Shown here in pieces: positions 8,015-15,745 of a stretch of 37,913 bases of DNA (positions are counted from its first letter, which is position 1; the number at the start of each line of letters is the position of its first letter). This stretch comes from Fischerella muscicola SAG 1427-1 = PCC 73103 (lineage in GTDB: Bacteria > Cyanobacteriota > Cyanobacteriia > Cyanobacteriales > Nostocaceae), in contig NZ_AJLJ01000173.1 in NCBI RefSeq assembly GCF_000317245.1, forward strand, positions 1 to 37,913, given 5' to 3'. Below the pieces are notes generated by a model. The model did not search any database, had not been told where the DNA came from, and saw nothing but the letters and a program-made list of their open reading frames with translations. The translations under genes were made by a program, and so were the position numbers.

Positions 8015-9583
8015 ATGAATACAGCTAATTTTCCCTGGCTGACTACAATCATCCTATTACCAATAGCAGCATCGCTGCTCATCCCTGTCTTGCCAGATAA
8101 AGATGGTAAAACAGTACGTTGGTATGCCCTGATTGTTGGGCTGATAGATTTTGCACTAATTGTTACTGCTTTTTACCTTGGGTATGACTTCTCTAACCCC
8201 GATTTACAATTGTTCGAGAGTTATCCTTGGGTTCCACAACTAGATTTGAATTGGTCAGTAGGGGCAGATGGTTTGTCTATGCCCCTAATTATTTTGACTG
8301 GATTCATTACCACCTTGGCAGCTTTAGCAGCTTGGCCTGTAACACTCAAGCCAAAACTCTTTTACTTTTTACTGCTAGCAATGTACGGCGGACAAATTGC
8401 TGTGTTCGCCGTCCAGGATATGCTGTTGTTTTTCCTCGTGTGGGAGTTGGAATTAATTCCGGTTTACCTACTGCTAGCAATTTGGGGAGGTAAAAAGCGT
8501 CAATATGCAGCAACCAAATTTATCTTGTACACTGCGGGCGGTTCGCTGTTTATTTTGATCGCAGCCTTAGCAATGGCATTTTACGGCGATACAGTAACTT
8601 TTGACATGCGATCGCTCGCGGCGAAAAATATCGCCCTGAATCTACAATTATGGCTGTATGCTGCTTTCTTGATTGCCTACGCTGTCAAATTGCCTATCTT
8701 CCCACTCCATACCTGGCTACCAGATGCCCATGGTGAAGCTACAGCCCCGGTGCATATGTTGCTGGCTGGTATTTTATTGAAAATGGGCGGTTACGCCTTG
8801 ATTCGCATGAATGCCCAAATGCTTCCCGATGCCCATGCTTATTTTGCGCCTGTATTGGTAATTTTGGGAGTAGTTAATATTATCTACGCCGCCTTAACAT
8901 CTTTTGCCCAGCGCAACCTCAAACGGAAAATTGCCTACTCTTCAATTTCTCACATGGGCTTTGTCACCATTGGTATTGCTTCCTTCACAGATTTAGGTTT
9001 GAATGGGGCGATGCTGCAAATGGTTTCCCACGGGTTGATTGGGGCGAGTTTATTCTTCCTAGTAGGGGCAACTTACGACCGCACACACACCCTGATGTTG
9101 GATGAAATGGGCGGTGTTGGTAAGAAAATGGGTAAGATTTTCGCTATGTGGACAACTTGTTCCTTAGCGTCTTTAGCATTACCAGGAATGAGTGGTTTCG
9201 TAGCAGAATTGATGGTTTTTGTCGGCTTTGCCACTAGTGACGCCTACAGTTCTACTTTCAAAATTATTGTGGTGTTCTTAATGGCAGTTGGTGTTATCTT
9301 AACGCCGATTTATCTACTGTCCATGCTGCGGGAAATTTTCTACGGCGAAGAGAACAAAGAGTTAGTTTCTCACCAAAAACTCATCGATGCCGAACCCCGC
9401 GAAATCTTCATTATCGCCTGCTTGTTAGTACCAATAATTGGCATTGGTTTGTATCCTAAGATTTTGACTCAGGTTTACGATGCCACAACAGTACAGTTAA
9501 CAGAAAGATTGCGTGATGCAGTACCTTCACTGGCACAGCAAATCACACCGGAAGTGTCATTAAGTGCGCCGGAGATTAAGTAA
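8015..9583 (+). CDS. ndhD: NAD(P)H-quinone oxidoreductase subunit 4 (NdhD1)
   Basis: A 522-residue antiporter-like membrane subunit of NDH-1 (NuoM family), with about fourteen hydrophobic segments. Diagnostic blocks are [20 protein letters not shown], with the functionally important Glu in helix 5, and [35 protein letters not shown] and [10 protein letters not shown]. Pairing with ndhF1 and overall similarity suggest NdhD1 of the respiratory and cyclic NDH-1L complex in the thylakoid membrane. The ATG is followed by [15 protein letters not shown], the normal N-terminus of the family. Transcription probably ends at the hairpin at 9622-9650. Confidence 0.96.
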   Translation: MNTANFPWLTTIILLPIAASLLIPVLPDKDGKTVRWYALIVGLIDFALIVTAFYLGYDFSNPDLQLFESYPWVPQLDLNWSVGADGLSMPLIILTGFITTLAALAAWPVTLKPKLFYFLLLAMYGGQIAVFAVQDMLLFFLVWELELIPVYLLLAIWGGKKRQYAATKFILYTAGGSLFILIAALAMAFYGDTVTFDMRSLAAKNIALNLQLWLYAAFLIAYAVKLPIFPLHTWLPDAHGEATAPVHMLLAGILLKMGGYALIRMNAQMLPDAHAYFAPVLVILGVVNIIYAALTSFAQRNLKRKIAYSSISHMGFVTIGIASFTDLGLNGAMLQMVSHGLIGASLFFLVGATYDRTHTLMLDEMGGVGKKMGKIFAMWTTCSLASLALPGMSGFVAELMVFVGFATSDAYSSTFKIIVVFLMAVGVILTPIYLLSMLREIFYGEENKELVSHQKLIDAEPREIFIIACLLVPIIGIGLYPKILTQVYDATTVQLTERLRDAVPSLAQQITPEVSLSAPEIK

Positions 9584-9621
9584 GGTAAAAAACTTTATTT
9601 TTTTACCTTTAGTGATAATTT

Positions 9622-9650
9622 AAGGGCGGGTTTTATGCCTGCCCTTTTTT
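9622..9650 (+). terminator. Rho-independent terminator after ndhD
   Basis: AAGGGCGGG (9622-9630) pairs with CCTGCCCTT (9638-9646) with one G-U pair around a 7-base loop, running into a T-tract to 9650. A weaker AT-rich stem lies just upstream, around 9586-9607. Confidence 0.85.
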
Positions 9651-10348
9651 GTTTATTAACAGAACGAACTTATACCAATTCGCAATTCTCGCGCCTTGTG
9701 CGAGAAGCAAGCTACGCAATTTTTTGCGCTCGCCGAAAGGATTTTTGGGTTCGTACAGGTGACTTTTACAACTTTATTTTTTGCCAGTCTAAGTAGTATT
9801 GCCCTCCCTGATTCAGGTGTGGGTATTTTTTTGCAAGATGACTTTCTTCATATACACTGTGCGATCACCACTAATATCAAATCATTCGGAATCCTTCTCT
9901 ACAATCTATAGTAGAAAATCAAATCACAAGTTGACCAAACACCTTCTTGTCTACTTGCTAACAACTAAGGACGACCCCCGTATCTTAAACAAACTATGAA
10001 CACTTGATAAAAAGCATAGAATATAGCATTATATCAGGCAAACTTAAGGTAATTATAAAAAAATGTGATGAATTATTGTGCTGGGAAGTAATGAAATTTT
10101 AGAATTGGAACTATTTTTGAAGTTCAGCTATCTAGGAATAAGATTCATTACCTGTAAACAAACTCAAATCGAAATAGTTATCTATCACCAGTAATGGTTT
10201 GCAAGCTTTCAAGAGCATCATACAAATTAATTGTAAATTTAATGTTTGATGAACGCTTATGATAGTCTTTACCAGTTTTTGACCCCCATTTCGATAAAAT
10301 GACGTGGCAGAAGCTTATAATTAGAAACCGCTTTTGACAGCGACGCCC
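9651..10348. other. gene-free stretch between ndhD and the permease gene
   Basis: About 700 bases with no credible gene; the short frames near 9696-9999 have a composition unlike protein. A hairpin, TTCTCGC (9686-9692) / GCGAGAA (9700-9706), looks like part of a dispersed repeat. The right end must hold the permease promoter. I see no Zur, Fur or ArsR-like palindrome there that I would defend. Confidence 0.4.
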
Positions 10349-11395
10349 ATGAATCAACTTAACAATGGTTTTACTCTATTTTTGAGTCTGCTAGTCGAGG
10401 CGATGCCTTTTTTGCTGTTGGGAGTATTTTTATCCAGTTTGCTGCTATTTTTTATAGATGAGCGCAAATTGGTAGAAAAAATGCCCAAAAATCCCCTACT
10501 AGGTGCTTTAGTTGGTAGTATGGTCGGGTTTTTGTTTCCGGTCTGCGAGTGTGGTAATGTGCCTGTAGCACGGCGCTTGTTGATGCAGGGAGTACCTACA
10601 TCAGTAGCAATTGGCTTTTTGCTCGCCGCACCAACAATTAATCCGATTGTAATTTGGGCAACTTGGACAGCATTTCGCGATCAGCCAGAAATAGTAGTAT
10701 TACGAGTAGTATTTTCCCTATTAATCGCCACTATTATTGGCTTTGTGTTTAGCTTTCAAAAAGATTTGACTCCCATAGTTCAACCTGCGATCGCTCGTTA
10801 TTTGAAATTTAACCCACCCCCAACTCCAGACACAAAACGCCGCCTTCAAGTTTCCCCAGCACAGCAGCAAGCAAATGTACCCACCTTATTACAGTCTGGA
10901 ACGTTTTTGTTAGGAGTAGGGCAAACTACGCGCTTAGAAGCTGCTGCGGAAGCTACAACTACAAACTCTATTCAGAGTAAACCCTTAAAAGCAAAACTGC
11001 GATTAGTATTAGAAAATACCGTACAGGAACTGCGAGAATTGGGAGCAGTATTAGTGATTGGTAGTGCGATCGCAGCTGCTATTCAAGTTCTTGCTCCTCG
11101 CGAATTAATTCTCAGCTTGGGTTCCGGCCCAATTAGTTCAATTACCACCATGTTGTTACTCGCAACCGTAGTGTCAATTTGCTCTACTGTTGATTCTTTT
11201 TTTGCTCTGTCTTTTGCTTCTATTTTTACCAGTGGTTCCTTATTAGCATTTTTGGTATTTGGACCAATGGTTGACCTTAAAGGTATAGGTTTGATGTTAA
11301 CAATATTAAGACCCAGAGCTATCTTTTACCTATTTGGTTTAGCTGCATTATTAACTTTTTTGTTCACACTGATTCTTAATTTGCATTTTCTTTAA
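10349..11395 (+). CDS. permease of the UPF0718/DUF318 (ArsP_1-like) family
   Basis: A membrane protein of about 348 residues with two blocks of four or so helices separated by a soluble linker near residues 150-220. Each block has a conserved Cys-containing helix start: FPVCECGNVPVARRLLMQG, with Cys66 and Cys68 in a CxCGNxP motif, and CSTVDSFFALSF in the second half. These motifs define the DUF318 permeases, whose relatives include organoarsenical exporters. The pairing with a TIGR03943/DUF1980 protein immediately downstream is the standard arrangement of the YcgR-YcgQ type, for which metal-related roles have been proposed. The ATG at 10349 is preferred over a TTG at 10334; neither has a strong ribosome site. 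The substrate is unknown. Confidence 0.8.
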   Translation: MNQLNNGFTLFLSLLVEAMPFLLLGVFLSSLLLFFIDERKLVEKMPKNPLLGALVGSMVGFLFPVCECGNVPVARRLLMQGVPTSVAIGFLLAAPTINPIVIWATWTAFRDQPEIVVLRVVFSLLIATIIGFVFSFQKDLTPIVQPAIARYLKFNPPPTPDTKRRLQVSPAQQQANVPTLLQSGTFLLGVGQTTRLEAAAEATTTNSIQSKPLKAKLRLVLENTVQELRELGAVLVIGSAIAAAIQVLAPRELILSLGSGPISSITTMLLLATVVSICSTVDSFFALSFASIFTSGSLLAFLVFGPMVDLKGIGLMLTILRPRAIFYLFGLAALLTFLFTLILNLHFL

Positions 11396-11482
11396 AAATT
11401 TAGTTCCTAGTCTAAAGCCAATAGTCCAAAGCAATGACTATTGCCTACTAATTCTTGAATTTTGGCTCTTGACTAATCAGCA

Positions 11483-12256
11483 ATGACTAAAAATCCAAAC
11501 CGTATAAATAGAATTCAAAAGAAATTACTCCCCTGGCTTGATGTCTTCGCAATTACAGCTTGGGGAATTTTGCTGTTGAAATACTGGTTGACTGACAAGC
11601 TTAATTTATTAATTCATCCGAATTATTTTGGATTAGTAGTTGCGGCTGCATTCTGCTTGTTAATTGTCGCTTTTTTCAAAGCCAAAGAACTTTTGCAACG
11701 GCGTCGTCATGAAATGACTGGTAACATGCAACACATCAGTTTATTTCCGCCGGGATGGGGTAGTGTTTTGCTGTTAGTAGCAGCCATCTTGGGATTGACA
11801 TTTACACCACAAGTATTTGCCAGTGACAAAGCACTACAACGAGATTTCAGTGAATTATTAGGTTCTACACGCGTCAAACCACAAGCATTCCGCGCCTCTG
11901 TTGCTCCGGAAGAGCGATCGCTCGTAGATTGGGTACGTATGCTTAACGTCTATCCAGAACCAGATAGATATCAAGGAAATAAAGTCAAGGTACAGGGATT
12001 TGTCATCCATCCGCCAGATTTAGGAAAAGAGTACATCTTTTTAGCGCGTTTTGTTCTGACTTGCTGCGCCGCCGATGCTTATCCTGTAGGATTACCAGTC
12101 AAAATAAAAGAAACTCGCGAACAATACCCAGCAGATACCTGGTTAGAAGTAGAGGGAGAAATGACCACCGAAAAAATAGCAGACAACCGTCAACTCACCA
12201 TTGCAGCCAGTTCCTTGAAAAAAATTCCTCAACCCAAAAATCCCTATAGTTATTAG
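11483..12256 (+). CDS. TIGR03943/DUF1980 family protein, partner of the permease
   Basis: A protein of 257 residues with three or so N-terminal membrane helices (about 18-36, 48-65, 90-110) and a soluble C-terminal domain. The domain carries VKVQGFVIHPPDLGKEYIFL and the paired cysteines in LTCCAADAYPVGLP, which are hallmarks of the family. The start, MTKNPNRI, follows the permease by 87 bases on the same strand. DUF1980 proteins are nearly always encoded beside a DUF318 permease and the two probably form a complex. The CC pair may bind a metal or be redox active; this is inference. No regulatory site was recognised in the short gap. Confidence 0.85.
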   Translation: MTKNPNRINRIQKKLLPWLDVFAITAWGILLLKYWLTDKLNLLIHPNYFGLVVAAAFCLLIVAFFKAKELLQRRRHEMTGNMQHISLFPPGWGSVLLLVAAILGLTFTPQVFASDKALQRDFSELLGSTRVKPQAFRASVAPEERSLVDWVRMLNVYPEPDRYQGNKVKVQGFVIHPPDLGKEYIFLARFVLTCCAADAYPVGLPVKIKETREQYPADTWLEVEGEMTTEKIADNRQLTIAASSLKKIPQPKNPYSY

Positions 12257-12269
12257 TCATTTGTTCTAC

Positions 12270-12296
12270 TCTACGAGAAGCCGCTAAAGCGTCTAT
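12270..12296. repeat. short dispersed repeat with GAGAAGCCGCT core
   Basis: TCTACGAGAAGCCGCT followed by AAAGCGTCTA. A related sequence (GAGAAGCCGCT...GAGCGTCTA) splits a palindrome at the right end of the window (37728-37761). It lies in the spacer after the DUF1980 gene. Confidence 0.55.
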
Positions 12297-12297
12297 G

Positions 12298-12342
12298 TCA
12301 TTTGTGACTGACTTGATGACCAATGACCAATGACTAATGACC
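12298..12342. repeat. heptamer tandem repeats up to the start of the Ig-like/propeller gene
   Basis: Units ATGACCA, ATGACCA, ATGACTA and ATGACC run into the start codon region of the next gene. The repeat itself supplies an in-frame ATG at 12337, upstream of the likely true start at 12343. Confidence 0.75.
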
Positions 12343-13884
12343 ATGAAAAAAAATTTTTTCCAACCCTTAGATCGCATTGCGATCGCATTAATGTTACTGC
12401 TCATTTTGATAATTGGGCTAATCATATCCCAAGGTGATGTAGTCAGAGTTCGTGTCCGAGAATTTACTTGGAAACACATACAAAGTGAGGAAAAAGATAT
12501 CTCTTTGACTAATATCACCACCCAAAATCAAAAAATTGGATCAGAATACAAAGCCTTTATCCTCAGCTTTAGCCGTCCTATGGATACAAAAAGCGTAGAG
12601 GAAAATTTGAAAATAGAGCCTCCCTTAGCAGGTACATTCAGTTGGGCAGGGCGACGCATAGGTTACAGTTTTATCACACCAGCACCCTATGGAACAACTT
12701 ACAAAGTGAAGTTGGAGGGAGCAAAAGATAAGTTCGCTAGCCAAGAAAAAACTAATAAAGTCATACAACCATTTCAAACAACATTTAGCACACGCGATCG
12801 CGTGATTATTTATATTGGGGCTACTAATGAAGATCAAGGAAGCTTAGTTCTTTACAACTTAACCCAAGAACAAAAAAAGATACTTACCCCCAAAGACCTC
12901 ATAGTTACCGACTTTAAGCCATTTCCCGATGGGCAGAAAATATTATTTGCCGCTCGCCCCGCAAATAGTCAAGACTTACTCTCAGCACAGTTGTATACAG
13001 TCACAACAGGTTTTAATGCACCTTATGAAAAAACCGCAGAACCAGCAGCTAAAGTAGACTTGCTTTTAGACAACAAAGAATATCAAAACTTAAAATTTGA
13101 TATATCGCCTGATGGACAAACCATTGTTGTCCAAAGAGGGAAAAAAGACAATCCTGGCGACTTTGGGCTGTGGTTTATGCCAGTTAATACTGATAGTTCC
13201 GGTCAACAAACACCTCCTCAACGCTTGCAAAGTCAACCGGGGGGAGATTTTATGATTACACCGGATAGTAAAGCTGTAGCGCTTGCTCAAGGGCAAGGGA
13301 CAGCTATTTTGCCCTTACAAAAAGATGGCACTAAACCCCTAGATTTTTTCCCGCAATTTGGATTGGTACAAGCCTTCTCTGTGGATGGTTCGCAAGCAGC
13401 AATGGTTAAGTTTAATACAAACTATACACGAGACTTGTTTTTAGTCACCAACCAGGGCGTTCAGAAAAAACTCCTATCCACCACAGGTTCGATCGCTAAT
13501 TGTCAATTTGATACTGCGTCCCCAACGCTCTACTGCTTGCTAACACAGCTATTACCAGGAGAATATTATCAAGAACAACCGTATCTAACTGCCATTGATC
13601 TCAAAACAGGGCAACAGAAACCATTATTGGTGCTACCCCCCGATCAACGAAACGTACAAATGAGTCTATCTCCTGACGGTTTAGGTTTATTATTTGACCA
13701 GATCCAGACAAATCCGAACCCACCACTAAATGCACCTTTGTTGACAACTGATGACGGAGAGGCTATAGCTACCAGCAACCTGTGGTTAATGCCATTATTA
13801 CCAATAGCCGATGCCCAGGATAATGCAGATCTTAAGCCTGAACAACTGCCGTTAACAGGATTTTATCCTCGTTGGTTACCTTGA
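12343..13884 (+). CDS. membrane-anchored Ig-like plus beta-propeller protein
   Basis: About 513 residues. A single N-terminal membrane anchor (about 10-30, IAIALMLLLILIIGLII) is followed by an SbsA/Big_5 type Ig-like domain (about 60-155, with FSRPMDTKSVEENLKIEPP and TPAPYGTTYKV). The remainder reads as a TolB/WD40-like beta-propeller with repeated blade signatures FPDGQKI, SPDGQTI, TPDSKAV and SPDGLGLL. It is probably exported and tethered, facing the periplasm. It has no recognisable catalytic motif, so a binding or scaffold role is likely. It follows the permease and DUF1980 genes by 86 bases of repeat-rich spacer, and may or may not work with them. The ATG at 12343 is preferred to the ATG at 12337, which is inside the heptamer repeat. 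Confidence 0.75.
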   Translation: MKKNFFQPLDRIAIALMLLLILIIGLIISQGDVVRVRVREFTWKHIQSEEKDISLTNITTQNQKIGSEYKAFILSFSRPMDTKSVEENLKIEPPLAGTFSWAGRRIGYSFITPAPYGTTYKVKLEGAKDKFASQEKTNKVIQPFQTTFSTRDRVIIYIGATNEDQGSLVLYNLTQEQKKILTPKDLIVTDFKPFPDGQKILFAARPANSQDLLSAQLYTVTTGFNAPYEKTAEPAAKVDLLLDNKEYQNLKFDISPDGQTIVVQRGKKDNPGDFGLWFMPVNTDSSGQQTPPQRLQSQPGGDFMITPDSKAVALAQGQGTAILPLQKDGTKPLDFFPQFGLVQAFSVDGSQAAMVKFNTNYTRDLFLVTNQGVQKKLLSTTGSIANCQFDTASPTLYCLLTQLLPGEYYQEQPYLTAIDLKTGQQKPLLVLPPDQRNVQMSLSPDGLGLLFDQIQTNPNPPLNAPLLTTDDGEAIATSNLWLMPLLPIADAQDNADLKPEQLPLTGFYPRWLP

Positions 13885-14106
13885 TTGAGGTGAGGGTGTA
13901 GGGTGTGGCGGAAAATTTCTTGGTTATGAATTTTTGAGCAACTTCGCACTTTAGGGTAGCAAAAAGTTATAACAAAATAATCACAAATCACTCTCCTTGG
14001 GAAGGTGACAAACTTGCCGAATAGAGTAGATTTTGATAAGACAGCATTGATACGTAATGCTACCGCAGTCACCAATCGATAAGTTTAAGCTGGTGGGTGA
14101 AAAGTG

Positions 14107-15645
14107 ATGAATGAAGCAGACACCCCAAATAACGGGGCTTTTAATGAACCCCAAAATCCTGCTAGTGCGCCACAACCGCAACAAGCAAGTTGTCCTTTTT
14201 ATTCTGTTTTGCCTCTCGAAAACAGAACAATTTCGCAATTGCCATTGTTAGCACCAGCGCCAGATCAGCAGTGTCAGGAAGATGCATCTTGTCAAGACTC
14301 AATGACAGAAACGAATCAACAAATAGAGGAAACAAGTCATTCTGGATACCTATTAGAGTTAAATCAGCAACAACTAGAGCAGTTAAAACCTGAGCTAGAT
14401 TGGGTTGCGGAGCCTGAAAAAGAAAAACAAGCACTGATTGATTCTGAATTTCAGCAACTGTTGGCATTAAATCAAGAATTGCGTTCTGCCAACAATGATT
14501 TATATGAACAAATAAAAGGTTTAAAAACAGCTTTATCTGAGTCGGAAGGGGCTGTGCAATGGCAGCAAAAGCGTTCTACTGTTGCAGAGTCTATGCTTAA
14601 CCAACAGACTCAAGAGCTAAATGCTGCTCAAGAACAGATAAAATCCTTATATCAACAGTTGGAAACTGCACTACAAACAGTGCAAACTCAAGAAACTGTT
14701 ATAGAGAACTATAAAGCACAGCTAGAAATAAACCAACAACGTCTTGCCCTACTGGAGCGAGAATGTACCTTACTTCAAACTAAATATAACGAACAATCCC
14801 ACCAGCTACTGCAATCAGAAAATTCCTGTCGGGAATTACGTACTCGCTTAATGCGGCAACAACGCCAAACATTACAATTTAAAGCAGCTCTCGAAAAATG
14901 TCTTGAAACACCACCACCTAGCTCTGATTCTACAGATGCTTATATTAATACCAATAATGTAGGTAGCAGACACACTAGAAATTATCAGCGAACTCATTCT
15001 TTACTTCCCAACCAGCAACCTATTCAACCCTGGTCAGCAGAAGCTGATTCTTCCACAGAAGATACAGATCGTTTTAGGGTAGAATCTTCTTGCTCAAACC
15101 CACATCCATGGGATAACTTGACCTCTAATCAATCATCGACTGCTGATACTCCATCTCAAGAAAGCACACTGACTCCAGAGCAAACAACTATCGAGCCAGA
15201 AATGGATGATGAAACTGTATCACAAACAATTTCATCTTCAGAGTCGTTAAGCTTAGATGAGCAAGTCGATAACTTAATTCAATTGTTTTTTGCTGCTCAA
15301 GCTACATCTGTATCACCACCACTCTTGGTTGAAAAAGATCCAGAAGATATAGAAGAAGCAAAAAATGATGATCAAACTGTGACGCCCATTTGGGAAACAG
15401 TAGCTACTCCGGTTAAAAATACAGAGGATACAAAAGAACCAATAACTGTCATCTCACCCAGTGCTGACACAGATTCTGAAGACAATGAGGATTTATGGTT
15501 AGATATGTCACCATTACCCCATTCTTTATCAGGATCTGATGAATCTGACAAATCGCCCTCACCCGTTGTTTATCCCGAACGACCACCTAAAGGACGAAAG
15601 TCTTTAGCTTCCGTAGAATTACCTGATTTTCGTCCTAATAAGTAG
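14107..15645 (+). CDS. coiled-coil protein with acidic, Ser/Thr-rich C-terminal half
   Basis: A hypothetical protein of 512 residues. After a Pro/Gln-rich N-terminus (about 1-60), residues about 85-275 form a long Gln/Glu-rich coiled coil (LLALNQELRSANNDLYEQIK, then QQTQELNAAQEQIKSLYQQL). The second half is disordered-looking and acidic, rich in Ser, Thr, Asp and Glu. It ends in a short basic tail with RPPKGRKSLASVELPDFRPN. No enzyme motif or membrane segment is visible. Such architecture fits a structural or scaffolding protein; a cell-division or segregation adaptor is only a guess. A GTG at 14104 directly precedes the chosen ATG. I do not recognise a named family. Confidence 0.75.
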   Translation: MNEADTPNNGAFNEPQNPASAPQPQQASCPFYSVLPLENRTISQLPLLAPAPDQQCQEDASCQDSMTETNQQIEETSHSGYLLELNQQQLEQLKPELDWVAEPEKEKQALIDSEFQQLLALNQELRSANNDLYEQIKGLKTALSESEGAVQWQQKRSTVAESMLNQQTQELNAAQEQIKSLYQQLETALQTVQTQETVIENYKAQLEINQQRLALLERECTLLQTKYNEQSHQLLQSENSCRELRTRLMRQQRQTLQFKAALEKCLETPPPSSDSTDAYINTNNVGSRHTRNYQRTHSLLPNQQPIQPWSAEADSSTEDTDRFRVESSCSNPHPWDNLTSNQSSTADTPSQESTLTPEQTTIEPEMDDETVSQTISSSESLSLDEQVDNLIQLFFAAQATSVSPPLLVEKDPEDIEEAKNDDQTVTPIWETVATPVKNTEDTKEPITVISPSADTDSEDNEDLWLDMSPLPHSLSGSDESDKSPSPVVYPERPPKGRKSLASVELPDFRPNK

Positions 15646-15646
15646 T

Positions 15647-15745
15647 CAATGGTCAATGGTAAAAACTATGGACTATGGACTCTTGACTATGGACTCTTGA
15701 CTATGGGCTATGGACTTTGGATTATGAACTCTGGACTCTTGAGTC
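15647..15745. repeat. heptamer tandem repeats overlapping the 3' end of the CruA-like gene
   Basis: Units of the ACTATGG and ACTCTTG types run from the coiled-coil gene's stop through the last roughly 70 bases of the convergent CruA-like gene. The last 25 or so residues of that protein are therefore translated repeat. Confidence 0.75.

Noticed and set aside
9696..9999. Two overlapping short frames after ndhD
   Set aside because: They lie in repeat-like DNA downstream of a strong terminator; composition is not protein-like and no ribosome site is present.
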